This document shows, piece by piece, positions 25,295-34,692 of a stretch of DNA of 42,805 bases. Positions within the stretch are counted from its first letter, which is position 1; each line of letters opens with the position of its first letter. This DNA comes from CAYSYY01 sp964576115 [NCBI: uncultured Gemmatimonadota bacterium] (GTDB lineage Bacteria; Blakebacterota; Blakebacteria; Blakebacterales). The notes beneath the pieces were generated by a model. That model made no database searches. It had not been told where the DNA came from and saw only the letters and a list, made by a program, of their open reading frames with translations. The position numbers and the translations under genes were made by a program. Location of the stretch: contig CAZNUA010000001.1 in the NCBI GenBank assembly GCA_964576115.1, positions 1-42,805 on the forward strand, read 5' to 3'.

Positions 25295-25762
25295 ATGATC
25301 GATGAAAGAAGAGCCGGGCGGTACGAACGAATATTCACACAGCTACGCGACCTGATCGAGGGTACATCCCCCACCCTGGTGGCGGGCATGGCCACCATCT
25401 GCGCCGTGCTGCACGCCAAACTGCCCCATCACTTCTGGACCGGGTTTTACTTCCTGGTCGATGAGAACACCATGCACGTCGGTCCCTACCAGGGTCCGGT
25501 CGCCTGCCAGGTGCTCGAAGGGGCCGGGGTCTGCCTGCACGGCGCCCGCACCGGGCAGGCCGTTGTGGTGCCCGATGTGGAGGCCTTCCCGGGGCATATC
25601 GCCTGCGATTCACGCTCGAAGAGCGAGATCGTGATCCCGCTGAAAAAGGGTGACCGGGTCGTGGCGGTGCTCGATGTGGATGCCAGGGAACTGGCCCGGT
25701 TCGATGCCGACGACGTCCAGCCACTGACCCGGATCGTGGATCTGCTTCAGCCGCTGCTGTAA
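25295..25762 (+). CDS. msrC: Free methionine-R-sulfoxide reductase (GAF domain)
   Basis: The 155-residue GAF-domain protein matches fRMsr, a cytoplasmic enzyme that reduces free methionine-R-sulfoxide using thioredoxin. The motifs WTGFYFLVDE, VGPYQGPVACQV, VPDVEAFPGHIACDS and SEIVIPL are all in place. The three redox cysteines correspond to Cys71, Cys80 and Cys104. The Cys71-Cys80 spacing is one residue shorter than the ten-residue interval I recall for the E. coli protein, and the usual GVCG is GVCLHG here. It is divergent from the amidase gene and convergent with the TIM-barrel gene. It suggests exposure to oxidative stress despite the anaerobic-type enzymes nearby. Confidence 0.92.
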   Translation: MIDERRAGRYERIFTQLRDLIEGTSPTLVAGMATICAVLHAKLPHHFWTGFYFLVDENTMHVGPYQGPVACQVLEGAGVCLHGARTGQAVVVPDVEAFPGHIACDSRSKSEIVIPLKKGDRVVAVLDVDARELARFDADDVQPLTRIVDLLQPLL

Positions 25763-25809
25763 CCACCCCTCCCCGATCGGATATCGTCGGCCGGATGCCA
25801 GCGCAAACC

Positions 25810-25837
25810 GCAGCCGGTGGATTACTCCGACAGGCTC
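25810..25837 (-). repeat. 3'-end repeat, copy 2
   Basis: Read on the minus strand this is GAGCCTGTCGGAGTAATC followed by CACCGGCTGC, nearly the same as copy 1 at 8790-8816. It fills the gap between the convergent msrC and TIM-barrel genes and touches the stop codon of the latter. Confidence 0.6.
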
Positions 25838-26832
25838 TAGAGGAGGATCTCCCGGCAGAAGTCGACGCATTGTTTCACTTCGGCGGCGGCGGTGGAATCC
25901 TCCGGAACCCGGTATTCCAGCTCGATGTCCACGTGGATCGGCCAGCCCCGGTTCTGGATGAGTCGGAGGATGTCGGCGATGGGGGTCTCCCCCCGCCCCC
26001 AGGGCATATTGGTATTGGGGGGATCGGAATCGGGACCGGTCTTGTCCTTGAGGTGAACGCTCACCATCCGGTCGTGGTACCGCTCGATCGTCTCGTTGGG
26101 ATGCCGCCCGGTAAACCCGAAGGCGTGGCCGGCATCGAAGTTGAGCCTCAGGTTCGAACCGTGGGAGAGAGGCGGGTCGAAGGAGAAATCCGGTTCGGCC
26201 ACCTGGCCGTGCTGATGGAAGATGGCATAGAGGCCGTGTTTGTCGGCATAGGGCGCCATGACCCGGCCCGCCTCCTCGGAGATCTCCATGCTTATCCCCT
26301 TTGCACCCAGCGCCCGGGCCACGATGAAGGCATAGTCGATCTCGTCCTCCGGCCAGGTGTGGCTGCCCAGTTTGGCGATGTGGATATCCACTCCTTCAGC
26401 GTTGTACATCCGGCGCAGGGCTTCGAATCTCTCCATCGGCGGTGAGAGGCGCCACCGGTGCTGTTCTTCGGCCGCACGTTGGCGCTCCTGCTGGTATTCG
26501 GCGCGCTGCTCATCGGTCATCTCAGCCCCCCGCCGCGGCCGGGGCGGACCTTCCGGAATCCCCGCGTACTGCTCGATGGTATTCCCCATCAATTCGACCG
26601 AACCGAGTCCCGCCTCCAGGAGGTAGCCGAGAATATCCTCCGCCGAACTGGACATGCTGCGATAACTGTAGGAGATGGTGCCGATCTGCACGCCGTTGAA
26701 ACGACTCCGGTTGGCCTGGGTGCAGCCCGGCACCAGGGCCATGCCGGCTGCGGCCGAGGCGGTCGTGCCGATGAAGCGACGCCGTGTGATCGCCCCCGGG
26801 GTCTTTTGTCTGCTCGTAGGTCTGCTCCTCAT
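25837..26832 (-). CDS. Tat-exported lipoprotein, sugar phosphate isomerase/epimerase-like TIM barrel
   Basis: From the ATG at 26830-26832, preceded by GGAGGG, the 331-residue protein has a combined Tat/lipoprotein signal (ITRRRFIGTTASAAAGMALV, lipobox VPGC). A xylose-isomerase-like TIM barrel follows: VQIGTISYSYRSM, DILGYLLEAGLGSVELMGN, LRLNFDAGHAFGF, MVSVHLKDKTGP and IHVDIELE. Conserved His, Asp and Glu residues in these strands are the usual metal ligands. A Gln/Arg/Glu-rich helical insert (MTDEQRAEYQQERQRAAEEQ) is present. Exported TIM barrels of this type often accompany Gfo/Idh/MocA and DUF1080 proteins, as found 13 kb away, in sugar isomerisation or epimerisation. The exact reaction is not known. 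Confidence 0.85.
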   Translation of the reverse strand: MRSRPTSRQKTPGAITRRRFIGTTASAAAGMALVPGCTQANRSRFNGVQIGTISYSYRSMSSSAEDILGYLLEAGLGSVELMGNTIEQYAGIPEGPPRPRRGAEMTDEQRAEYQQERQRAAEEQHRWRLSPPMERFEALRRMYNAEGVDIHIAKLGSHTWPEDEIDYAFIVARALGAKGISMEISEEAGRVMAPYADKHGLYAIFHQHGQVAEPDFSFDPPLSHGSNLRLNFDAGHAFGFTGRHPNETIERYHDRMVSVHLKDKTGPDSDPPNTNMPWGRGETPIADILRLIQNRGWPIHVDIELEYRVPEDSTAAAEVKQCVDFCREILL

Positions 26833-26956
26833 CGTATTCCCTCCAGAACCTGTCCCGACCTGCACGCTGCAGCCGTATTGTACAAGCCTCCACCTGACTC
26901 GATCCTATCGCAGATCTCCGGGAAGAGAAAGTCACTGCAGGAGAACAGGCTCCGCT

Positions 26957-27631
26957 TCAGGTTTCGCCTCCCGGCAGACCGGAACCGGTATCCCCATTCG
27001 ATTCCTCAACCGCTGTCGATTTCTCATCCCTGACCGGGGGCCAGACCACGGCCGCCGTCTCTTCCGGTCCGGCCTGCAGGGCACGGAACTGCCTCGTGAG
27101 CACGTAGGCTCCGAAGACGATCATGACGACCATCAGAAAGCGGCCGATGTCGTAACTGATCCCGGCGATCAGCTGATCGTGCTCGAGCCAGCCCAGGCGA
27201 CCCAGGATGTTGTTCCAGTCGTGGTAGCCGGGCAGGTCGCGGCCGGTGATCCCGCCGAGCAGGATCAGCCGCTGGGCCCGGGCGTCGGCGATGTAGGGGG
27301 CGATGTCCATGAAGTTCTGGGCAAGCCACCAGAGGGTGATCGAGGCGGCGTAGAGGTTGCGGTACTGCAGCCCGAAGGCGAGCACGAAGGCCAGCGGAGC
27401 CAGAATCTGCATCAGAGAGCCGCCGAGCACGCGGAGAAATGAGCCGAAGGGCGCGAAGATAATGTGTCCCGCCTCATGGATCGGCAGGTTGACATTGTGC
27501 ATGAAGGAGTTGAGCACCACCGGAGCGTTGGGATGCCCGGCGATGAAACGGATGCCCCAGACGGTCAGGAAGAGGTAGAGTCCGACCCGGCCCAGGACAT
27601 AGATCTTCTCGAGTTCTTTACCGGTCGCCAT
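26957..27631 (-). CDS. Polytopic membrane protein with HEXXH motif, M50-like metalloprotease candidate
   Basis: I take the second ATG of an ATG-ATG pair (27629-27631), since GGGAGGG lies at the right distance from it; the product is 224 residues. About five to six membrane segments are visible. HEAGH (residues 52-56) sits in the segment NLPIHEAGHIIFAPFGS, a likely zinc site at the membrane as in site-2 proteases. A possible third ligand is the Asp in NFMDIAPYIADA or the Asp near ADARAQ, but the NPxxDG signature of classical S2P is missing. The C-terminal tail is charged. The gene precedes the TIM-barrel gene by 124 bases on the same strand. Substrate and activity are unknown. Confidence 0.72.
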   Translation of the reverse strand: MATGKELEKIYVLGRVGLYLFLTVWGIRFIAGHPNAPVVLNSFMHNVNLPIHEAGHIIFAPFGSFLRVLGGSLMQILAPLAFVLAFGLQYRNLYAASITLWWLAQNFMDIAPYIADARAQRLILLGGITGRDLPGYHDWNNILGRLGWLEHDQLIAGISYDIGRFLMVVMIVFGAYVLTRQFRALQAGPEETAAVVWPPVRDEKSTAVEESNGDTGSGLPGGET

Positions 27632-27873
27632 CATCCCTCCCGGGAGCCAGCGATTCCTCCCCAGCCCGGCACCGGACAGAATGGATGTTCTTTCTGACAC
27701 TACTGCGGTCACGACCACTATCGTGAGAATCACAATAGTCGGAAACTCACGATACATTGGTACCGTATCAGATTCAAACGACACTCTCTGCCGCTGTGGG
27801 GGGGCCCGGTGATCTGTTACGCAACCTGACACTCGAGGCCCGGCAGGTTGAAGAGAAAGGACGGCTCGGCACC

Positions 27874-30339
27874 GTGGACTCCCTTCTGCACGACCTGCGA
27901 TTCGCTCTACGCACCTTCCGGACCAATCCCGGCTTTGCGGCCGTGGCGGTACTCTCCCTGGCCCTGGGCATCGGCGCCAATACGGCCATTTTCACGATCT
28001 ACCGCTCGGTCTTCCTGCGCGGCCTGCCGGTCGAGGACACCTCCAGCCTGGTCGAAATCTATACCAGCAATCCCGAAGACGAGATCGGCATGGTGTACTC
28101 GGTTTCCTCCTACCCCGACTACGTCGATCTGCGGGAGCAGGCAGGTGATGTCTTCGAAGACATCATTACGTACAACGTCGGTTTCGTCGTCTATGACAGC
28201 GGGCAGGAGAGCGAGCACACCTTCGGGGAGGAGGTCAGCGCCAACTACTTCGACGTGCTCGGCATCGACGCCGCCCTGGGACGGACCTTCGATCCCGCGG
28301 AAGAAGGAGTCGTCGGAGCCGCCCCGACGGTGGTGCTGGGGCACACCTTCTGGGAGACCCGGTTCGGGGCCGATCCGGAGATCATCGGGCAGACCGTCAC
28401 CCTGACCGGGCTCGATTTCACCGTCATCGGGGTGGCCCCCGAGGACTTCCAGGGGCTCTTCCCGATCCGGGCCGACGTCTTCTACCCCATGACTCTCCTC
28501 ACCCAGCTCCGGCCGGGGGATAACCTGCTCGAGAGCCGAGGGGGCCGCCAGCTCTGGCTGAAAGGCCGGTTGCGCGAGGGGGTGACGATCGAGGAGGCCC
28601 GGGCGGCTGTGGATGTCATCGCGGCCCGGCTGGCGGCCGAGTACCCTGACTCGAACGAGGGCCACACCTTTCTCATGGAACCCACCGACAAGGTGGCCTT
28701 CCACCCCCAGCTCGATGGCATCATCTCGACTTTCACCGTCACCCTGATGGGTGTGATCGGGCTGGTCCTTCTGATTGCCTGCACCAACCTGGCCAGCATG
28801 CTGCTGGCCCGCGCCGTGGCCCGCCGACGGGAGATCGGAATCCGACTGGCGATCGGTGCCGGCCGCTTCCGGCTCATCCGGCAGCTGGTGACCGAGAGCA
28901 CCCTGCTGGCCCTGCTCGGCGGTCTCGCGGGTCTGGCGCTGGCCTGGGGTCTGATCCGCCTGTTGCTGGCCGTCCAGCCCCCCACCATCATTCCGATCAA
29001 TCTCGCTATCGGCATCGACGGCGGCGTGCTCTTTTTTACCCTCCTCCTCTCACTCGGCACCGGGCTCATCTTCGGTCTTCTTCCCGCCTGGCAATCAACC
29101 AGACCCGACCTGGTCGGTTCGCTCAAGGATGACACCAGTTTGCTGAGCGGCCGCCTGCGCCGGGTGGGCCTGCGGGGGATCCTGGTCGTGGCTCAGGTGT
29201 CTGTCTCGGTCCTGCTGCTGATCTGTGCCGGTCTCTTCCTGCGCAGTCTGGGCAATGTCAACAGTGTCGATCCAGGCTTCGACATCCAAGACGGGGTAGT
29301 GGCCACTTTCGAACTGGGCGAGGGCGGGCGTTATACATCCGAGCAGAGCCGGGTTTTCTTCCGCGAAATCGTGGATCGTGTCAGCGCCCTGCCGGGGGTC
29401 GAGTCGGCAGCCGTGGCCGACCGCCTGCCGCTGGGGGCGAGCATCCAGATCTACGACGTCTACCCCGAGGCTCCAGGTACGGAGATCAGCGATGACGGGG
29501 TTGACATTGACGCTGCCACGGTCGGCCCGGGGTATTTCGAGACCATGGGCACCCCGATCGTCTTCGGCCGGACCTTCACCCATGCCGACGGGCCCGATTC
29601 AGAACCGGTCCTGATCGTCAACGAGACTTTCGCCCGCACCTGCTGGCCCGGGGAAAGCGCCATCGGTCAGCGGGTTCGACTCTATGATCCCGACGGCCCC
29701 CTTCGCACGATCGTGGGGGTGGCCCGCGACGGGAAGTACCGTTCGCTTGGAGAGCAACCCCGGCCCTATATCTTTTCCTGCAGCACCCAGGAGAACTCCT
29801 TCTTCGTTCACCTGGTGGTCCGTACCCGGACCGACGGGCGCGAGTTCCTCCAGCCGGTCCGCCGCGAGATTCGGGCCCTGGATCCCAAAGTCCCGATCAT
29901 GGACCTGGTCACCGTGCCCGAACAGATGAAGCTGATGCTCTTCCTGCCCCGGACCCTGGCCAGCCTGCTGGCCGGGCTGGGACTGTTCAGCCTGATCCTG
30001 GGTACCACCGGCCTGTACGGCGTGCTCGCCTACGATGTCTCCCGCCGCACCCGCGAGGTCGGCATCCGCATGGCGGTCGGAGCCCGGCAGGGGGAAGTCC
30101 TGCGCCTGATCCTGACCGACGGGTTGAAGTTGGTAGGAACGGGGATCCTCATCGGGCTCGGCCTGGCCGTGCTGGCGACCGGTGCCCTGGAGGGCATGCT
30201 CTTCGGGATCAGCCCGACCGACCCGCTCACCTTCGGGGGAGTGACAGCCGTCTTCCTGGCCGTCGCGGTGGCCGCAGTATTCAAGCCGGCCCGGCGGGCC
30301 TCCCGGATCGATCCGGTCGAGGCGTTGCGCACGCAGTAG
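27874..30339 (+). CDS. ADOP-family FtsX/MacB-type permease (orphan ABC permease)
   Basis: From the GTG at 27874 the protein is 821 residues, with two FtsX-type permease halves and two MacB-like periplasmic domains. The start DLRFALRTFRTNPGFAAVAV, then LSLALGIGANTAIFTIYRS, is the hallmark of the acidobacterial duplicated orphan permease (ADOP) family. The second half contains RRTREVGIRMAVGARQGEVL, and the C-terminus ends PARRASRIDPVEALRTQ. No ABC ATPase lies nearby, as expected for ADOPs. The role is unknown; export of peptides or lipids is inferred from MacB. The open frame extends upstream to a TTG at 27757. Its residues (GDLLRNLTLEARQVEE) look like the end of the helical prefix domain of ADOPs, cut off by an in-frame stop at 27736-27738. 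Confidence 0.87.
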   Translation: MDSLLHDLRFALRTFRTNPGFAAVAVLSLALGIGANTAIFTIYRSVFLRGLPVEDTSSLVEIYTSNPEDEIGMVYSVSSYPDYVDLREQAGDVFEDIITYNVGFVVYDSGQESEHTFGEEVSANYFDVLGIDAALGRTFDPAEEGVVGAAPTVVLGHTFWETRFGADPEIIGQTVTLTGLDFTVIGVAPEDFQGLFPIRADVFYPMTLLTQLRPGDNLLESRGGRQLWLKGRLREGVTIEEARAAVDVIAARLAAEYPDSNEGHTFLMEPTDKVAFHPQLDGIISTFTVTLMGVIGLVLLIACTNLASMLLARAVARRREIGIRLAIGAGRFRLIRQLVTESTLLALLGGLAGLALAWGLIRLLLAVQPPTIIPINLAIGIDGGVLFFTLLLSLGTGLIFGLLPAWQSTRPDLVGSLKDDTSLLSGRLRRVGLRGILVVAQVSVSVLLLICAGLFLRSLGNVNSVDPGFDIQDGVVATFELGEGGRYTSEQSRVFFREIVDRVSALPGVESAAVADRLPLGASIQIYDVYPEAPGTEISDDGVDIDAATVGPGYFETMGTPIVFGRTFTHADGPDSEPVLIVNETFARTCWPGESAIGQRVRLYDPDGPLRTIVGVARDGKYRSLGEQPRPYIFSCSTQENSFFVHLVVRTRTDGREFLQPVRREIRALDPKVPIMDLVTVPEQMKLMLFLPRTLASLLAGLGLFSLILGTTGLYGVLAYDVSRRTREVGIRMAVGARQGEVLRLILTDGLKLVGTGILIGLGLAVLATGALEGMLFGISPTDPLTFGGVTAVFLAVAVAAVFKPARRASRIDPVEALRTQ

Positions 30340-30404
30340 GCAGGGGAGCCGGGAACAGAACTCGGCACCTATCCCGTCGGAGCAAGACAGACGGGTCGAA
30401 GAAG

Positions 30405-30432
30405 AGGCCGTCGGGCCTGGCAGATATTCTGC
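30405..30432. terminator. Two small hairpins between convergent genes
   Basis: AGGCC-GTCG-GGCCT (30405-30418) and GCAGA-TAT-TCTGC (30420-30432) are adjacent perfect inverted repeats between the ADOP gene and the convergent membrane-protein gene. Neither has a clear T run. They are candidate bidirectional 3' ends. Confidence 0.4.
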
Positions 30433-30441
30433 ATGAAGCAG

Positions 30442-31281
30442 TCAGACGGTGGAGACCCGACCGGTCCAGCGGTCGAGCACCGGGTTGAGTAGCGCTACCC
30501 AGCCGACAGCGGCCAGGAAGGCCAGCAGAGTGCCCAGCGGCATTCCCAGGCGCGGATAGAAAAGGATCACCGCTCCGGCGAAGACCAGGATGTTGGTCGA
30601 GGCGAAGAGCATGACCTTCCCCGTAGCCCGAGCCAGACCGGGCCCACCGGAGAAAGTAAGGATAACCATGGTGGTCAGCATGACGGCCGGAAAGGTCGCC
30701 AGCAGACCGGTCCAGTAGCTGCTGATGAATCGGGCCAGCAGGACTGTGGCGGCGACGACGCCGCCCGCAAAAACCCCCCGCGCGATCAGCATCGCCGCCG
30801 ACCTCCGCAGGGTTCGGCCCGGCAGCTCGGGGATGCCGGCCCGGAACTCGAGACCGCTCCAGGCAGCCAGAGTAACCACCAGGTAGAGGACCACTCCCAG
30901 ACCGAAATGCGCGATCTGCAGGCCTTCAGCCAGCCGGGCCAGCACCAGCCAGGCTCCCAATGAAACCGGCAGAGCCACACGCAGCCCCCGTGGAGCAGTC
31001 ACGATAAACAGAAAGAGGAAGACGGAGTTGATGAGCATCCCTATCGGCACGGCCCGGGCGGCGGCCATGGCGAAGGAGGGATCCTGCACCAGACTCACGA
31101 AGACGAGAGAGATGAGCAGTTTGGAGGGGAGATTGGCTACCAGGCCGCCGATCCGGCTCCCCAGCCGTTCAGCCAGCCGGGTGCTTCCGGCGATCCAGAT
31201 CCCCGAGATCAGGAAGGAGAGCACGACCTGGAGCAGGAAGGTGATCTCCAGGGGACCGGTACTATTCAAGGGAAATTCCAC
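30442..31281 (-). CDS. Integral membrane protein with two related halves
   Basis: Using the GTG at 31279-31281, with AGGA five bases upstream, the product is 279 residues. About nine to ten hydrophobic segments fill it. The two halves look homologous: GGLVANLPSKLLISLVF..PIGMLINSVFLFLF in the first aligns with TGLLATFPAVMLTTMVIL..FASTNILVFAGAVI in the second. This suggests an internal duplication giving an inverted or parallel repeat, as in many small transporters. I do not recognise a specific family; DUF3147/GlpM-like proteins are similar in style. The longer open frame starts with an ATG inside a terminator hairpin (31399-31428), so the longer start is unlikely. Confidence 0.72.
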   Translation of the reverse strand: MEFPLNSTGPLEITFLLQVVLSFLISGIWIAGSTRLAERLGSRIGGLVANLPSKLLISLVFVSLVQDPSFAMAAARAVPIGMLINSVFLFLFIVTAPRGLRVALPVSLGAWLVLARLAEGLQIAHFGLGVVLYLVVTLAAWSGLEFRAGIPELPGRTLRRSAAMLIARGVFAGGVVAATVLLARFISSYWTGLLATFPAVMLTTMVILTFSGGPGLARATGKVMLFASTNILVFAGAVILFYPRLGMPLGTLLAFLAAVGWVALLNPVLDRWTGRVSTV

Positions 31282-31398
31282 TTTCCTGTCATCGCCGTTC
31301 TCAGGGGTTTCACTCCCCCGGTCCGGTTCGAGCCGGTTCCCACCCTGCAGAGTGCCGCTGCAGAAAACCTCGACCGTGCGATCCTGACCGATGTGAAA

Positions 31399-31428
31399 CA
31401 GAACGGGGGCTGGCCGGCCCCCGTTCTG
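31399..31428 (-). terminator. Intrinsic terminator of the 2-oxoacid oxidoreductase operon
   Basis: A perfect 12-base-pair stem (CAGAACGGGGGC and its complement) with a six-base loop lies 48 bases after the end of the fused beta/gamma gene. On the minus strand it is followed by TTTCACAT. It is the strongest hairpin in the window and separates the operon from the downstream membrane-protein gene. Confidence 0.8.
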
Positions 31429-31475
31429 CATCTGCCTGGAGTGAAGCGGCTGTGCCGATGTCGCGGACGCAGCGC

Positions 31476-32926
<1,451 letters not shown>

Positions 32927-32930
<4 letters not shown>

Positions 32931-33991
32931 GACGCCCTCCCTTCCGCCTCATAGGTCCGGGCAAAGACCTCTCTCAACTCCTCCACCGAGGGGACCGAAC
33001 CGCCCCAGCGGCCGTGGAAATGGACCGGCCGGCGGCCCTCGACCGCCAACCGGACGTCATCGACCATCTGTCCGGTGCTCATCTCGACCGCGATGAAGGC
33101 GGCCGCGGTCTCGGCCAGTTCGGCCAGGCGCACCTTCGGGAAGGGCCAGAGAGTGATCGGCCGCAGCAGGCCGATCTTCAGGCCCTCGGCGCGCAGGCTT
33201 TCGATCGCTGACCGGGCCAGCCGCGAGACGATCCCGTAGCCGACCACGATCAGTTCGGCGTCGTCGGTGTGGACCTCCTCGAAGCGGACCTCCTTCTCTT
33301 CACATTCCTTGTACTTCTCGAAAAGGTGGGCGACATGCGCCTCGAGCTCCTCGGGGGTCAGATGGATCGAGTTGATCAGGTTGCGGTCTGTCTCGGCCGT
33401 GCCCTTGACCGCCCACTCCTTTTCGGGCAGGTCACTGACGGGGGCGGGAAAATCAACCGCTTCCATCATCTGGCCCGTGAACCCGTCGGCCGTGACGATG
33501 ACCGGGTTGCGGTACCGGTCGGCCAGATCGAAAGCCAGCATGGTCAGGTCGCACATCTCCTGCGGCGAGTTCGGCGCCAGAACCGGGATGTGATAATCGC
33601 CGTGTCCGCCACCTTTGACGATCTGGTTGTAGTCGCCCTGGGCGGGTGCGATGTTGCCCAGTCCCGGACCGCCCCGCTGGATATCCACGATCACGGCCGG
33701 AACCTCGGAGCCGACCAGATAGGAGATGCCCTCCTGCTTCAGGCTGATGCCGGGGCTCGAACTGGCAGTCATCACCCGCAGGCCGGCGCCGCCGGCGCCG
33801 TAGACCATCTGGATCGCTCCGATCTCGCTCTCCGACTGCAGGAAGACCCCGCCCACGGCGGGCATCAGTTTCGCGGCCGCTTCCGCGATCTCGCTCGAGG
33901 GAGTGATGGGGTAGCCGTAGAAAGCCCGGCACCCTGCCAGGATCGCCCCTCGCAGGATCGCGTCATTCCCTTTGATAAGTCGTACTGCCAT
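32927..33991 (-). CDS. vorB: 2-oxoacid:ferredoxin oxidoreductase alpha subunit (VorB-like)
   Basis: The 354-residue protein starts [20 protein letters not shown] and contains [14 protein letters not shown], the pyrimidine-domain signature of alpha subunits. [20 protein letters not shown] and [20 protein letters not shown] follow. The length and the absence of a fused gamma domain match the alpha subunit usually named VorB (3-methyl-2-oxobutanoate:ferredoxin oxidoreductase). The C-terminal domain ([32 protein letters not shown]) is complete. The strong ribosome site AGGAGG precedes the ATG. It lies 13 bases after the delta ferredoxin gene and overlaps the beta/gamma gene by four bases. Assignment to branched-chain oxoacids is by family resemblance. 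Confidence 0.88.
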
Positions 33992-34004
33992 GACGCTCTC
34001 CTCC

Positions 34005-34265
34005 TTATTTCTTCTTGCGGGGCGGCTTCACGACGATGATCGCGCCCGGCTCGGGACAGGTGTAGAAACAGATTCCGCACCCGGTGCAGCCTTCTCCCAC
34101 ATACTCGGCGGGGTGGAACCCCAGATGGTTGAGGCCTTCGGCTATCCTCAGAACCGATGTCGGGCAGGTGTAGGTGCAGAGCTGACAGCCCTTGCACTGC
34201 TCGGGATCGATGATGACCGTCGGCCCCTGCACCTGTTTCGGGTCCTGGACTGTCTGGGATGGCAT
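34005..34265 (-). CDS. 2-oxoacid:ferredoxin oxidoreductase delta subunit (2x4Fe-4S ferredoxin)
   Basis: The 86-residue protein carries two 4Fe-4S binding motifs: Cys24, Cys27, Cys30, Cys34 ([12 protein letters not shown]) and Cys60, Cys63, Cys66, Cys70 ([14 protein letters not shown]). It passes electrons from the TPP site to free ferredoxin. The Lys/Arg-rich end (VVKPPRKKK) is typical of delta subunits. It is the first gene of the three-gene operon, with GGGAG 10 bases before the ATG. The intergenic region upstream is unusually long and structured (see the entries at 34366 and 34564-34671). Confidence 0.92.
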   Translation of the reverse strand: MPSQTVQDPKQVQGPTVIIDPEQCKGCQLCTYTCPTSVLRIAEGLNHLGFHPAEYVGEGCTGCGICFYTCPEPGAIIVVKPPRKKK

Positions 34266-34365
34266 CGCGGCTCTACTCCCTTCAGCATGCGGTGAAAAAA
34301 ACGATGCCGTCAGGAAACCACGGGTGGAGTGGGTCCCGGCGTGCAGGAAAGGTAGGCTGCGGACA

Positions 34366-34384
34366 ATTAGTTCGCACTCCTAAT
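34366..34384. promoter_or_regulatory. Operator-like dyad ATTAG-N9-CTAAT
   Basis: ATTAG and CTAAT are perfect inverted five-base arms separated by TTCGCACTC, about 100 bases upstream of the oxidoreductase delta gene. On the minus strand TATGAT lies directly beside the dyad and could be its -10 box. A dyad of this size and AT content is typical of winged-helix repressor sites, but no regulator gene is nearby. Confidence 0.3.
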
Positions 34385-34563
34385 CATACCCGCTCCTTTC
34401 CTGATGATTCGAAGGTACGTATGCCGTGAGGGCTATCAAAGATAAATTGACCCGAATTTCAGAAATTGGTTGCACCTCTGTAACAGAAAGTGCTACAAAG
34501 CGTGTTAAGAGTGGCGGGTGTCAGCTTTATACATTGAGTTGGAGATTCCCGTGAGCCGGTCAA

Positions 34564-34623
34564 TCAACCGGTCGCGTCATTGAAATACATGCCCGATCTT
34601 ACGCGGGCCGTACACAGCTCCAT
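34564..34623 (-). CDS. Possible 19-codon leader ORF
   Basis: A consensus ribosome site (GGGAGGGAGGT) sits nine bases before an ATG on the minus strand. The frame reads MELCTARVRSGMYFNDATG and stops. The ribosome site lies in the loop and the ATG in the stem of the hairpin at 34603-34671, so translation could be gated by folding. No homologue is recognised. It may be a leader peptide or chance; the near-perfect ribosome site is the only direct support. Confidence 0.3.
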   Translation of the reverse strand: MELCTARVRSGMYFNDATG

Positions 34624-34671
34624 TGCTGCGACACCTCCCTCCCGGGTCCATATGGAGTCTGTACGGCCCGC
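34603..34671. ncRNA. Long imperfect hairpin, candidate structured RNA element
   Basis: The arms GCGGGCCGTACA-CAGCTCCAT (34603-34623) and its near complement (34652-34671) pair over about 20 bases with a small mismatch, leaving a 28-base loop rich in CCTCC. It lies just after the barrel cytochrome stop on the same strand. The loop is large and no T run follows on the minus strand, so it is a poor terminator. It could be an mRNA processing or translation-control element. Confidence 0.4.
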
Positions 34672-34692
34672 TCTTCTAAGAGGAAATCCCCC

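Larger units (their letters stand above)
34266..34692. other. Structured intergenic region upstream of the oxidoreductase operon
   Basis: These 427 bases separate the barrel cytochrome gene and the oxidoreductase operon, both on the minus strand. They hold an operator-like dyad (34366-34384), a promoter-like TTGCAC-N17-CTACAA on the plus strand (about 34472-34500, no gene downstream), and a long imperfect hairpin (34603-34671) with a tiny ORF. The middle part is AT-richer than the surroundings. No tRNA or rRNA was seen. Confidence 0.5.

Noticed and set aside
31282-31431. N-terminal extension of the duplicated membrane protein
   Set aside because: Its ATG lies at the edge of the strong terminator hairpin of the upstream operon, and the extra 50 residues are polar with no similarity to the rest; the GTG at 31281 has a ribosome site.
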